Assembly (NCBI RefSeq): GCF_014898815.1
Contig: NW_026515441.1
Span: 1 to 64,000, forward strand
Length of the DNA stretch: 64,000 bases
Direction: 5' to 3'
Origin: Panonychus citri
Taxonomy: Eukaryota; Arthropoda; Arachnida; Trombidiformes; Tetranychidae
In this document: positions 39,793 to 49,841 of the stretch, piece by piece
Layout: the number at the start of each line of letters is the position of its first letter
Position numbering within the stretch: position 1 is the first letter of the stretch
Position numbers and translations under genes: made by a program
Notes under the pieces: generated by a model
Seen by the model: only the letters and a program-made list of their open reading frames with translations
Database searches by the model: none
What the model was told of the DNA's origin: nothing

Positions 39793-40135
39793 CAGTAGTG
39801 TTCACACTTAGAGCAAGAAACATAACTAAAAGGGTTAATCTCTTAGTGAACTAACCTCGTACGCTAATTCAATACTAATCTCATTAATCCGCTAGGGGGG
39901 GCTGTGAAAACATAGTTGCTCTAAGTTTCTGGCCGAGAGGTTAGTGTCGTGGATTCTAGTCCACGATGACACAGGTTCAATCCTGGCTTGGGTACCCATC
40001 TGAAAAACTGTAAACCCTCAAAAATAATGAAAATGTAACAAAAATTGTAAAGGTTCAAGAGAGGCGCCTTATAAGCCTCTCTAATCGCCTATAGGGCAAA
40101 AACAATAATAAAAACTCTAAGTGTGAACACTACTG
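39793..40135. mobile_element. composite TIR element, 343 bp, carrying a tRNA-like segment
   Basis: The ends are inverted repeats CAGTAGTGTTCACACTTAGA and its complement, next to TA on both sides. A further inverted pair (GTAGTTTTAAACTAC) lies just outside, at about 39761 and 40137, so the full element may be 39761-40151. The ends resemble those of the smaller elements at 53562 and 56921, but the interior differs. From 39931 the interior has a pol III A-box-like GGCCGAGAGG and, at 39974, a B-box-like GGTTCAATCC that forms a CAGG/CCTG T-arm. It looks like a tRNA-derived SINE head captured within a DNA element. Confidence 0.8.
39924..40000 (+). ncRNA. tRNA-derived (SINE-like) segment with A and B boxes, not a functional tRNA
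   Basis: The A-box-like TGGCCGAGAGG and B-box-like GGTTCAATCC are 43 bp apart. A T-arm (CAGG..CCTG) and a long anticodon-like hairpin (TCGTGGA/TCCACGA) can form. The 5' side does not pair with the 3' TGGGTACCCA, so there is no acceptor stem and no cloverleaf. The best reading is a decayed tRNA or SINE promoter region. Confidence 0.5.
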
Positions 40136-40243
40136 TAGTTTAAAACTACAATATATAGCTGATATCAGCTGTTCTTCACGAGAGAAAGTTTTTCTGAGAA
40201 AGAAGTTTACAAATCAATTATAAGTGAATTGTGATTTTCAATC

Positions 40244-41704
40244 ATGTCATTGAACGATTTACCTGATAATTGTATTTGGAAGATCTTCGAAAATGTCAAT
40301 GGGGCCAAAGATTTGATTCAATTGTCTAAAGGTAAGATTGAGATTCCTTTTAGATGATGAAATTTTAAAACTTCTTTACTTTTCCTTGGTCCTATAGTTT
40401 GTTCGAGATGGGCCGATTTAATTACGTTGAGATTTAATCGAGTAAAATATCTTCAAATGATGGACGTTAATAGTAGTAAGTTAATTCCTCATTAATCTGT
40501 TCATTATTTTTTAATACTTGTTTCCAATTTTTTTTAGTCGAAGGTAAAGTTGATTATATTGATGCGAACAGTTTGTGGATCAATCATCATACGAATTGGA
40601 ATGATTACAATTTATTCGCATTGTTTCCGAATCTTAAAGTAATTGATAAATTTTTAAAATCCAAATTGTGTTTTCTAATTGTTTTTTAATTTGACGTTAG
40701 ATTATAGATACTGAGGCCTTATCAAGAAGTGCATCTCCCAATTTGGCAAAAATTGTCAAAAATAATCCAAAAATAAGAGGGTTAATCGTACTTTTTGATT
40801 ACATCGGAAACCGTTGTGACGGTACAAATATCGAAATGTGCGCTTCAGAATTTAATTTCGATTATAAAAAAGTTTTTCGACCTGATCAGTTAAAACAAGT
40901 TCTTTGCTTACAATTTAACATGGATGATCTTCCTTCATTCATTGAATATTTTCCGAATTTGAAGCGACTCAACTTAGAACTCATTAATGGTGAGATTCAA
41001 TTTTAATTAATCTTCTAATTGTTCAATATGATTAGTATCTTTTTACAATTTATATTAGTGAACGGCGTTTTTTACAATGGACCGACTTTGTCTTCGTTAA
41101 AGATTCTTGAACTAAGTACAACCAATTTTTTTGAACAATTCACTGGATTTCATTTGATGGATTTTTGTCCATCTTTGGAAAGTGCTTTCTTTCGTTGTTG
41201 GGCAGAGGATGTTTATGTAGATGAATCGGTAAAGAATTACAAGCTAAGAGATTTGGTTATCGAATGTCATGTAAGTCAGTGGTTGAAAAATTTTACTAGA
41301 CTATTATATTGTATTAACTTTTTCTTTAGATGCGCCGCGGTTGTTTTTCGCTGCCACGACTTAAAAAACTCTTGTCTAAATTTCCTAATTTACATCATCT
41401 AGCGGTGAGACATTTTGATAAGCTCGATGATAGAAATTTAAGAGAATTGATAAATTTATTACCTGAGTTGAAGATATTGGACTTGAGAAGATTTAAGAAA
41501 GTGCCGCAAAAATCAGTTGATTTTCTGTCCAAATATTGTGTCAAAGAGAATCGATCAATTGTAATATATTACGATTGTGAAAACGAACCTACCGAATGGC
41601 CTAAATTGGTAAATACTCGCGAACCAATTTGCTATGGATTAGATTTCATGAAACATTGTTTCTACAAAAAATTCAGATGTCTTCCAGATCTCATTGATGA
41701 ATAA
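40244..41704 (+). CDS. F-box/LRR-like protein, gene C, intact (380 aa)
   Basis: Six exons (40244-40331, 40398-40475, 40538-40638, 40701-40989, 41059-41270, 41330-41704) join with consistent phases (1,1,0,1,0) into 1143 nt. Residues 1-50 form an F-box (MSLNDLPDNCIWKIFEN...VCSRWADLITLRF), which binds Skp1 in SCF ubiquitin ligases. The rest is LRR-like: FFPNLKRL-type and LSSLKILEL repeats, then FPNLHHLAVRHF and LPELKILDLRRFKKV, where an F-box protein normally holds its substrate. It ends with the family signature (GLDFMKHCFYKKFRCLPDLIDE). No stop or splice defect is seen. AATAAA is at 41797-41802. An inserted element lies 110 bp upstream, inside the shared upstream block, so expression may be altered. 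This is the best template for the family; its target is unknown. Confidence 0.88.
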
Positions 41705-42060
41705 AAATCAACTGACTTGAATGGTTTAAAATGTTAACTAAATCACAATGTTGATTATTCACTACAAGTCTTGTTGGATATCTGCATCGTATTTAAAATA
41801 AATCATATCACAACATTAATATAAATATTTTCTTGTTTCATTTCTCACCAATTGATGAAGTTTCTTTTTATTATTTGGTAACATAAATAAAATAAATCGA
41901 GATTGAAACAGATTCGCTTCAGACGATCAGCAAGTCGTTGTGCTTAGTCCTTTAGTCAAATGCTACATTCATAAGACTAATACTCATTAAATCTATCAAA
42001 TTACATTGTAATTATTTAAAGTAAACTCGACATGGGAACTTTTAAAAAAAGCCCTTCTTT
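41705..42060. repeat. 3' spacer of gene C, duplicated after gene G
   Basis: This spacer, with the polyadenylation hexamer and the string GATTGAAACAGATTCGCTTCAG, recurs after gene G at about 48229-48590. The string resembles part of exon 4 of gene H (LKQIRFRRI), so a scrap of coding sequence sits in the spacer. The two copies show that gene C plus its spacer and gene G plus its spacer come from one larger duplication. Confidence 0.75.
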
Positions 42061-42151
42061 TCAGCTGTTCTTTTAGAGGGAAATTAATGATAAGCTACCG
42101 ACATTTCTTGAAGTTTCCAAATCAATTATAAGTGAATTGTGATTTTTAATT

Positions 42152-42311
42152 ATGTCATTTAACGATTTACCTGATAACTGTCTTAGTAAGATCTTAGAAA
42201 ATGTCCGTGAGGTTGGTAAATACTCGCAAACGAATTTGCTATGGATTTGATTTCATGAAACATTGTTTCTACAAAAAATACAAGTTTCTTCCAGATCTCG
42301 TTGATGAATAA
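42152..42311 (+). pseudogene. F-box family deletion scar (exon 1 joined to exon 6)
   Basis: The start MSFNDLPDNCLSKILENVRE is joined, in the wrong frame, to the end of the last exon (ICYGFDFMKHCFYKKYKFLPDLVDE, TAA at 42309). About 1.2 kb between them is missing. The joint lies in GAGGTTGGTAAATACTCG. CAGCTGTTCTT of the shared upstream block is at 42062, 90 bp before the ATG. Confidence 0.88.
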
Positions 42312-42370
42312 AACGATTGATTTGAATCAATCGCAAATCCAAATATCATAAGGTTGATTATTCACTATGA

Positions 42371-42552
42371 ATTTAATTAAATCCAGGTAATGTTAAGGTA
42401 ACGATAATTGTGATCATTATTGGTTTTGAATTTATCAAATTTAATCACAATTAAAATAACACAAAAATTGTTGATTGATTAACACAATTTAATATCCAAC
42501 ATTGTAAATGGCAAAATCCAAACAATAATTAAAGCACAATTGAAAATGATAA
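42371..42552. repeat. copy of the array-edge block (left part)
   Basis: It matches about 36229-36413 with scattered substitutions (for example GATAATTGTGATC against GATAATTGTAATC). Homology stops near the transposon at 42670. Confidence 0.75.
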
Positions 42553-42669
42553 ATTATCAATCGTAAAGACAAATAACAAGATTCTAATCACTATCAACAA
42601 AATAATCATTAGAATTACATGTAAATTGATGGTTAAAACTCTAGACAGTTATAGTTGATCAATAAAATA

Positions 42670-43128
42670 CAGTCACACCTCTCTAATCGCCCCCTCTATT
42701 ATGTCACAAATTCTTTAATTTCACAATTTAATTTTCCGATTAAGGAGATAGAGAATATAGTCATAATATGTCTCAATCTCACAATCACACTATTTCAGGG
42801 CAATTGTGAGATTCACCATAGTAATGTGTTTTGTCCAATGAAAATGAGCTAATTTGGCTTAAATTATGGAATCAACCAGTAAATTGCATCATTTTTTGAG
42901 AGATCCAAAGATTATTATTACAGAAGAAAAAAAAGTTACTCAACAAGATATAATGAAGAGGGTTAAGGATCAATTCGGTGTTGTAAATAAGATTCCAATA
43001 AGTAAATGCAAAAAAAATTGATTTTCACCTTCATAATTAAGAATTAATAGATTTCCATAAAGTCACAATTTCCCAAATTTCACAAGTTTTTTGGGTCCGG
43101 TGGGGGTGAAATTAGAGAGGTGTGACTG
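42670..43128. mobile_element. TIR element, 459 bp, TA-flanked, with a 51-codon frame
   Basis: It begins CAGTCACACCTCTCTAAT and ends with the complement, between TA dinucleotides at 42668-42669 and 43129-43130. The related spacer at 46404-46420 reads AATAAAATATACGATTGAGC without it, giving the empty site. CAGT-type ends rich in ACCTCTCT and a TA target are typical of pogo/Tigger-like elements. Inside is an ATG frame of 51 codons, described separately. It is probably a deletion derivative of a larger element. Confidence 0.92.
42866..43021 (+). CDS. 51-residue frame inside the 459-bp TIR element, unknown
   Basis: An ATG at 42866 opens MESTSKLHHFLRDPK, then ITEEKKVTQQDIMKRVKDQF, and ends at TGA 43019-43021. 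The composition (Lys/Asp/Glu-rich, soluble, helix-prone) is more protein-like than the surrounding DNA. It could be a remnant of the parent transposase or of a captured gene. I do not recognise the family, and no splice partner is evident within the element. Confidence 0.35.
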   Translation: MESTSKLHHFLRDPKIIITEEKKVTQQDIMKRVKDQFGVVNKIPISKCKKN

Positions 43129-43361
43129 TATACGATTGAGCATCCATCATGTTTCGAGGTGAAAGACGAAAGTTCATTTTTAATCCCAATTTTTATGGAC
43201 GAATAGATCGCTTTGCTTAATTCGAGCTTCGGTTAATGCGAGCAACTTATATTCTGCTTGAAGGTAAATCTATTGGTTATAAAGATTCTGCTCTAATCTA
43301 ATTAGATCCAATATTCGATTTCTATCCATTCGAAAAAAGCGCTTTGTCGCAATAAATGTAT

Positions 43362-43922
43362 AGATTCTACTGTCTTTGATTATGATTCATCCCGTAATTT
43401 AAGTGAAATTGTCAAAAATAATCCACAAATTAAGGGATTTATTGGATTTTTGGATCTCCTCGGAAGCATTTATGACTTGTCAAATATCGAAATACTCGCT
43501 TCAGAGTTTTATTTCAATGTTAAAATTGTTTTTCGACCTGATCAGTTGAAACAAGTTTCCAGCCGATTTTTTGTAATGAAAGATCTTCCCTCGTTCATTG
43601 GATATTTTCCAAATTTGAAGCGACTTCACTTGAGACTCTATAATGGTGAGATACAACTCGAATTAATCTTCCGATTGTTTCATATGATTAATATCTTTTT
43701 ACGATTTTTATTATAGCGAACAAAGTTTTTTACAATGGTCCGAATTCGTCTTCGTTAAAGATTCTTGAACTTAGTACAACCAATTTAGTTAGAAAATTCG
43801 ACGGATTTCCTTTCATGGATTTTTGTCCCTCTTTGGAAAGCGCTTTCATCGATTGTTAGGCAAATGATGTTTATGATGAATCGATAAAGAATTACAATCT
43901 AAGAGATTTGAATATCGTTAAT
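43362..43922 (+). pseudogene. F-box family relic: exons 4-5 only, nonsense codon (gene E)
   Basis: The upstream block (AAAAAAGCGCTTTGTCGC at about 43335) runs directly into exon 4 (about 43362-43645, NLSEIVKNNPQIKGFIGF...FRPDQLKQ), so exons 1-3 are deleted. Exon 5 (43717-43922) has TAG where relatives have the Trp of CCWAEDVYV, and a codon is lost just after. The homologous region ends beyond the exon 5 donor, where array-edge sequence follows. Confidence 0.85.
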
Positions 43923-43944
43923 GTAAGTCAATCATCCAACCAAT

Positions 43945-44130
43945 AATTAAATACAATTGATAATGACAATTATCCTTTTTGTATGCTGATTGCTTAAAGG
44001 TTCTAATTGGTATCTTAATACTGTTTTAATGTGTATGAATGAAAACACAACCAATTATAATGACAATTAGAACATAGATTTAGACTTGATTATGATTTAT
44101 ATCAACTGACTAATTATGGTTCATTTTTTC
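43945..44130. repeat. copy of the array-edge block (right part)
   Basis: It matches about 36395-36730, with about 160 bp missing in the middle. GTATGAATGAAAACACAACC and TTAGACTTGATTATGATTTA are shared landmarks. Confidence 0.7.
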
Positions 44131-44331
44131 CCACTTCTATTAATTCTTTTTACATTAACTAACAAAGATAATAACTCGAAATTATTTATATTCTACAGAT
44201 TTATATTCTCAATTTTGAATATTCCTCATCTTCCATTAAAATCTTTAAAAATCAACATTAATCACAATCAAGATGAGCGCCATTAAAGTTACCCTTTCCT
44301 GTCAACGGAGGCATAAAGCACAAGAAACTAT

Positions 44332-44360
44332 CAGCTGGTTTTTAGAGGGAAACAATTAAA
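44332..44360 (+). promoter_or_regulatory. shared F-box upstream block, CAGCTG half (gene F)
   Basis: CAGCTGGTTTTTAGAGGGAAAC corresponds to CAGCTG..GAGGGAAAC before other members. Discounting the 421 bp added at 44390-44810, it lies about 85 bp before the ATG, the usual spacing. The same local context (GTCAACGGAGGCAT) precedes gene I at 51.5 kb. Confidence 0.5.
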
Positions 44361-44389
44361 TTTAAAATTTTGCTTGTCTCTTTAAATTG

Positions 44390-44800
44390 GAAGAGACTAT
44401 TCGTACGTAATCCGCGTACGATTAGACTAAAAAAACTATTCGTACGTAAATAATTAGATTTATATTCTAACATTGGATGAAAATTAATAAGTTGAAAATA
44501 TTAGCTCAGAGGTAAAACGAAGGGTTTGTTGATATAATTTTGCGAGTTCGAATCTTGTATATAAAATTTTTCTTTTCATTTCGATTCTCCAAAATTTCAT
44601 TTAATTTTTTCTTTTTTCTCTAGTTTAATCTAACTGTGTAGGTCAGATAAATTAAATTTATTTTTAATTGTACCCTAATTAAGTTAATTAAAACTTAGTT
44701 ACAATTAATAAAAATTAAATTAAATTAGTTAGGAATCGATAGAATCGGATACAAACATCTGATAATATCGATTCCATCTGGCGTATGAATAGACTTTACC
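44390..44800. mobile_element. 411-bp insertion with 10-bp target duplication and a tRNA-like segment
   Basis: CTTTAAATTG flanks it on both sides (44380-44389 and 44801-44810). The related promoter before gene I reads CTTTAAATTGAAATTTTC without it. The ends are loosely inverted (GACTATTCGTACG against the complement of CGTATGAATAGAC). From about 44507 the interior has TTAGCTCAGAGG (A-box) and GAGTTCGAATCTTG (B-box, with a pairable T-arm). A SINE or a long-TSD DNA element are both possible. Confidence 0.75.
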
Positions 44801-44838
44801 CTTTAAATTGATTATCAATTATTGATTTCATGTGAATT

Positions 44839-46271
44839 ATGTCAATTAACAAACTACCAAACGAGTGTCTCTATATGATTTTGGACCATTTCAATGGATT
44901 CGAAGAGTTGATCCGATTGTCCAAAGGTAAGATTCGAGATTAAGTTTAAATTTTAAATTTCCTAAATTTAATTTCTCTTGATTTTCTAGTCTCTCCAAAA
45001 TGGTTCCTGGTCGTTTCACTGAAGTTAAGCAAAGTTAAATATCTTCAATTGATGGATAGTAAGTAAACTCCCACCTGATTGATTCTTGATTCTGACTGAC
45101 TCTTAATTTGATTGTTTCTAATTTCAGGATACAAAAGAGCTCAGGACTACATTGAGCATAACAAACTTTGGAAAAACACTACAGAAACTTTGAAAAGTCA
45201 CAATTTAAATGATTTATTTCCGAATCTGAAGGTAATTGATAAATTGCGTTTTTCCACCAGAAAAATAGTTTCTAATTCTATCGATTCATTTTTTATATAG
45301 ATTGTGGAAGTTCCGTTGCATTTTTTTGTTTCTCTTGAATCATATACTTTTAGAAGGTTGATAAACGAACATCCAAAAATTAAAGGATTGATTGGACTTT
45401 ATGAACCTGTTGAGAACAAGTATAACTTGGAAAATATCGAAATGATTTCATCAGATTTCAAATTCGAATTCAAAAAAGTCTTTCGACCTGCTCAGTTGAA
45501 ACAAATTTGCTTCAAAGGAATATTGCTCTTATCTGAATTTTCTCAATGTATCGAGTACTTGAATTTGAAACGACTTCATAAATTCCTTCTATCACGGTAT
45601 GTTAACACCAACTTAATTTTTAAATGTTCTAATTCTTTCATGTTTTAAATAGACATAAAAAAATATGATGGTCCAAATTTGTCCACTTTAAAGATCCTTG
45701 AATTTCCACCTGGTAATCTTGGCACTGGATTTCGTATTATGGATTCCTGTCCGTGTTTAGAAAGCGCATTCATATATTCTGGTTACTTTCAGTCTAATAT
45801 TATTGACGATTCAATAAAAAATTTCAATCTAAGAGATTTGGTTATCGAACATATAAGTGACAATGAAAAATTCATTTGATTCACTTTCTCGTTTTGATTC
45901 TTTCTACCTCAAGCCTTATACATGAGTTTACCTTGGAACTTTTGGAAAATCTACAAAATTGAATTTACATCATCTTGGAATCAGAGGCAAGTTGATGATA
46001 GTCATGTAGAACTAATGGTTAAACTATTACCAGAATTAAAACTGATCGACTTGAGGAAATGTAAGCGACCCAAAGACCAGCTCATTTTCTATCTCAATTC
46101 TGTGAAAATCCAATCGATCGGTTAAAATCTTTTATGATTGTGAGAAGGAACCACTTGAATGGCCTAAATTGGACACTACTCACGAATTAATTGTCTGGAT
46201 TCGATTTCATGAAAAATTGTTTCTATAAAACTTGGAATTCACTTCCAGATTTGATTGATGAAGACAAATAA
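44839..46271 (+). pseudogene. F-box/LRR gene F, recently inactivated
   Basis: Exons 1-4 are open: 44839-44926 (MSINKLPNECLYMILDHFNGFEELIRLSK), 44990-45058, 45128-45231 and 45301-45596 (IVEVPLHFFVSL..., FRPAQLKQ). Exon 4 then ends one base longer than its relatives, so exon 5 (45653 to about 45853) joins out of frame. The donor after exon 5 is ATAAGT where sister copies have GTAAGT. Exon 6 opens with TACATGAG instead of TACATGTGAG, giving a stop, and has further indels. It resembles gene B closely. A short protein with an intact F-box and half of the LRR region could still be made. Confidence 0.8.
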
Positions 46272-46616
46272 AATTCCTAATTAAATTGATGTCGAATTTA
46301 TCAGAAAAACAAAATTGTAATAACAAGTTTCAAAGACAATCAACAAAATAATCATTCGAATTGCATACAAATTGATGGTTAAAACTCTAGACAATTATAG
46401 TTGATTAATAAAATATACGATTGAGCATCATGTTTCGAGGTGAAAGACGAAGTTCATTTTTAATCTCAATATTTTCTGTACGAATTGATTATTGCGAAAA
46501 CTCATCATGTTAATATTTGAAATATTATATTTCTATTTATCATATTCTTCATGAAGCTAAATCTATTGGTTATAAAGATTCTGCTCTAATCTAATTAGAT
46601 CCAATATTCGATTTCT

Positions 46617-46680
46617 ATCCATTCGAAAAAAGCGCTTTATCTCAATAGTTAATCAGCTGTTCTTCACGAGGGAAACTAAT
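46617..46680 (+). promoter_or_regulatory. shared F-box upstream block, complete (gene G)
   Basis: CGAAAAAAGCGCTTTATCTC, then TTAATCAGCTGTTCTTCACG and AGGGAAACTAATTTTGCTG. Both palindromes (AAGCGCTT and CAGCTG) are present, and CAGCTG starts 122 bp before the ATG at 46776. This is one of the cleanest copies, although its gene is now broken. Confidence 0.6.
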
Positions 46681-46775
46681 TTTGCTGATTAATCATTAAT
46701 GTACTACATTAAATGTAGTGAATTTCAATAAATTAAAATCATTGATTTTAAATCAATCCTAATTGAATTATAACC

Positions 46776-48228
46776 ATGTCATTAAACGATTTACCTGATA
46801 TTTGTCTTTGGAAGATCTTTGAAAATGTCCATGAGGCCAAAGAATTGATTCGATTGTCTAAAGGTAAGATTAAGATTCCGTTTAGATAATGAAACTCTAA
46901 TGCTTATTTACTTTCCCTTGATTCTAAAGTTTGTTCGAGATGGTCCGATTTAATTACGCCGAGATTTAATCAGTGAAATATCTTCAAATGATATATATTA
47001 CAAAAATAAATATGGTTGTAAGTTAATTTCTCATTAATCGTTTCATTATTTTATTAATACTTGTTTCCAATTTTTTACAAAAGAAAGTTGATTATATTGA
47101 TGCGACAGTTTGTGGATGAATGAGTCTACGAATTGGATGATTACAATTTATTCCAATTGTTTCCAAATCTTAAGGTAATTAATGAATTTTATCAAATCAA
47201 AATTATGTTGCTTTCTATTTTTTTAATTCGATGTTAGATTATAGATGCTTTTATTGGGAAGTTCATCTTACAATTCACGAAATTGTCAAAATAATCCACA
47301 AATAAAGGGATTAGTAATTTGGGATGACTTCGAAAACAGTTATGACTTTGCAAATATCGAAATGTTCGCTGCTGTTTTTGATTTCGATTATAAAAAAGTT
47401 TTTCGACCTGATCAGTTGAAACAAGTTTACTGCGACTTTCTTGATATGAATGATGTTCCTTCATTTATTGAATATTTTCCGAATTTAAAGCGACTCCACA
47501 TAAAACCCGATAAAGGTGAGATTGAACTTGAAATAATCTTACGATTGTTACATATGATAAATATTAATATCTTTTTACGATTTATAATAGCGAATGGCGT
47601 TTTTTACAATGGACCGAATTTGTCTTCGTTAAAGATTCTTGAATTTGTTGTAGGCCAGTTTGTTGAACAATTCACCGGATTTCATTTCATGGATTTTTGT
47701 CCATCTTTGGAAAGCGTTTTCTTCACTTGTTGGGCAAAGGATCTTTATGTAAATGAATCGATAAAGAATTACAATCTAAGAGATTTGGTTGTCGGTAGTG
47801 TAGTCAATCATCTAGCGATGAATGTTTATAAGATTTTATTTTACTTCTTTTCTTTCAGATTCCTTCTCGTAGTTATCCGTGGCCACTATTTAAAAACTGT
47901 TGTCTAAATTTCCTAATTTACATCATCTAGCAATCAGACATTTTTTAGTTTGATGAGCAGTTTAAGAGAATTGATAAATTTATTACCTGAGTTGAAGATA
48001 TTGGACTTGAGTATTTAGTAGAAGGTGTATAAAAAGCTGAAAACTTTTCTTTCCAAATATTGTGTCAAAGAGAATCGATCAATTGTAATTTATTACAATT
48101 GTGAAAACGAACCTACCGAATGGCCTAAATTGGTGGATACTTACGAACCAATTTGCTATGGATTCGATTTCATGAAACATTGTTTCTACAAACAATTCAG
48201 TTACCTTCCAAATCTCATTGATGAATAA
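46776..48228 (+). pseudogene. F-box/LRR gene G, multiply frameshifted
   Basis: Exon 1 is intact (46776-46863, MSLNDLPDICLWKIFENVHEAKELIRLSK). Exon 2 (from 46930) reads AATCAGTGAAATATC where relatives read AATCGAGTAAAATATC, giving a frameshift and TGA. Exon 3 has lost single bases at GCGACAGTTTG and TTGGATGATT. Exon 4 has lost one A at GTCAAAATAATCC. Exons 4-5 are then open again (GVFYNGPNLSSLKILEF...), even across intron 4. Exon 6 is scrambled near 47940-48045 but keeps the end signature (FDFMKHCFYKQFSYLPNLIDE). Most lesions are single-base deletions. Confidence 0.85.
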
Positions 48229-48721
48229 AAATCAACTGACTTGAATGTATCAAAATGTTAACTAAATTACAATGTTGATTATTCACTATAAGTCTTGTTA
48301 AATATCTGCATTGTATTTAAAATAAATCACATCACAACATTAATATAAATATTTTCTTGTTTCATTTCTCACCAATTGATGAAGTTTCTTTTTATTATTT
48401 GGGAACATAAAATAAATCTATTAGATTGAAACAGATTCGCTTCAGACGATCAGAAAGTCGTTCTAATTAGTCCTTTAGTCAAATGCGACATTCATAATAC
48501 TCATTAAATCTATTAAATTACATAATATTTATTTAAAGTAAACTCGCCATGAAACTTTAAAAAAAAAAGCGCTTCTTAGCAGTTTTTCAGCTGTTCTTTT
48601 AGTAGAGTGGTACACAAAATTGTGTTATTATTGATTCATTTGTAAGGTTCCAAATCAATCATAAATTAATTCTCTTCAATCAATTCTCTCCCTATATAAT
48701 CGCTCAAAATATCTGATCTGA

Positions 48722-49841
48722 TAAGGCCGTTTGTGGATTAACTTTATTTACGACCATAAGTAGTTACAATTTGATGAATTTTTTTCCAAATCTAAAGGTA
48801 ATCAATGAATTTTTTAGATTAAAATGATGTTACTAATTGTCTTTTAATTTAATGTTAGATTATTGAGGTTTCGCCTTTTGCCTGTCTTAGTCTTCGATCT
48901 TATAATTTGACAAAAATGATCAACAATAGTTCAAAAATAAAAGGATTGATTGGACTTTATGAGCCGTTTGGGAAAAGATTTAACTTGGAAAATATCGAAT
49001 TGGTTTCGTCGGATTTCCAGTTCCAATTTAAAAGAATCTTTCGACCTGATCAGTTGAAACAGATTCGCTTTAGACGAATACGCTTGTCAAGACTTTCTCA
49101 AATTATCGAATACTTTCCGAATTTGAAGCGAATCAGCTTGACACTTCGTAATGGTACGTTCACATCGAATTAATGTTTGAAATGTTCTAATTTCTTTTTT
49201 TTTTGTAAAGACACACAAACAAATTACGATGGTGCAAATTTGGTTGGTTTGAAGATACTCGAACTAAAGTTTCCTGACTCGTTTGGGTTTCATCTTATTG
49301 ATTCTTGTCCATTTCTAGAAAGTTTATTCTTCTATTATAATGGAAGTGATCTTTATGTAGACGAATCGATGAAGAATTTCAATCTAAGAGATTTGGTTAT
49401 CGATCATGTAAGTGACTGAGTGAAAAATTTGCATTTGATTAATAATTTTTCTCTAATTATTTCTATCCAAAGGCTCTTTTTTTTACCTGGCCATTAATGC
49501 GAAGAGTTTTGTCCAAATTCCCGAATTTACATCATCTTTCAATTAGAAACAGTAAACAGATTGACGATAGTCATGTGAAAGAATTGGTGAAAATTTTACC
49601 AGAAATAAAATTGTTGGACTTGAGAAGATCAAAAGGAGTAACTTCACAATCAGCTGATTATTTGAACGAATTCTGTCTCAAATCTCGTCGATCCATTGAA
49701 ATCTATTATGATTGTGAAGAGGAACCAACTGAATGGCCTAAATTAGGAATACCCAGAGAACCAATTGCTTACGGATTCGATTTCATGAAGCATTGTTTTT
49801 ATAAGAATTTTTCCTCCCTTCCGTATCTGATTGATGAATGA
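48722..49841 (+). pseudogene. F-box family member H, 5'-truncated, exons 4-6 intact
   Basis: No F-box exons are present. A damaged remnant of exon 3 (about 48722-48796) is followed by open exons 4 (48859-49153), 5 (49211-49407) and 6 (49473-49841). These join in phase (1,0) for 287 codons and end FDFMKHCFYKNFSSLPYLIDE. Exon 4 has the SSDFQFQFKRIFRPDQLKQIRF block and exon 6 has LSKFPNLHHLSIRNSKQIDDSHV. Its sequence groups with genes B and F. The open 3' exons mean that loss of the 5' half is fairly recent, or that an unrecognised upstream exon feeds them. CAGCTGTTCTT is at 48588. Confidence 0.7.

Noticed and set aside
39924..40000. Functional tRNA gene
   Set aside because: No acceptor stem can form; only the A/B boxes and T-arm survive.
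44502..44572. Functional tRNA gene
   Set aside because: D-arm and acceptor stem do not pair; treated as a tRNA-derived piece of a mobile element.
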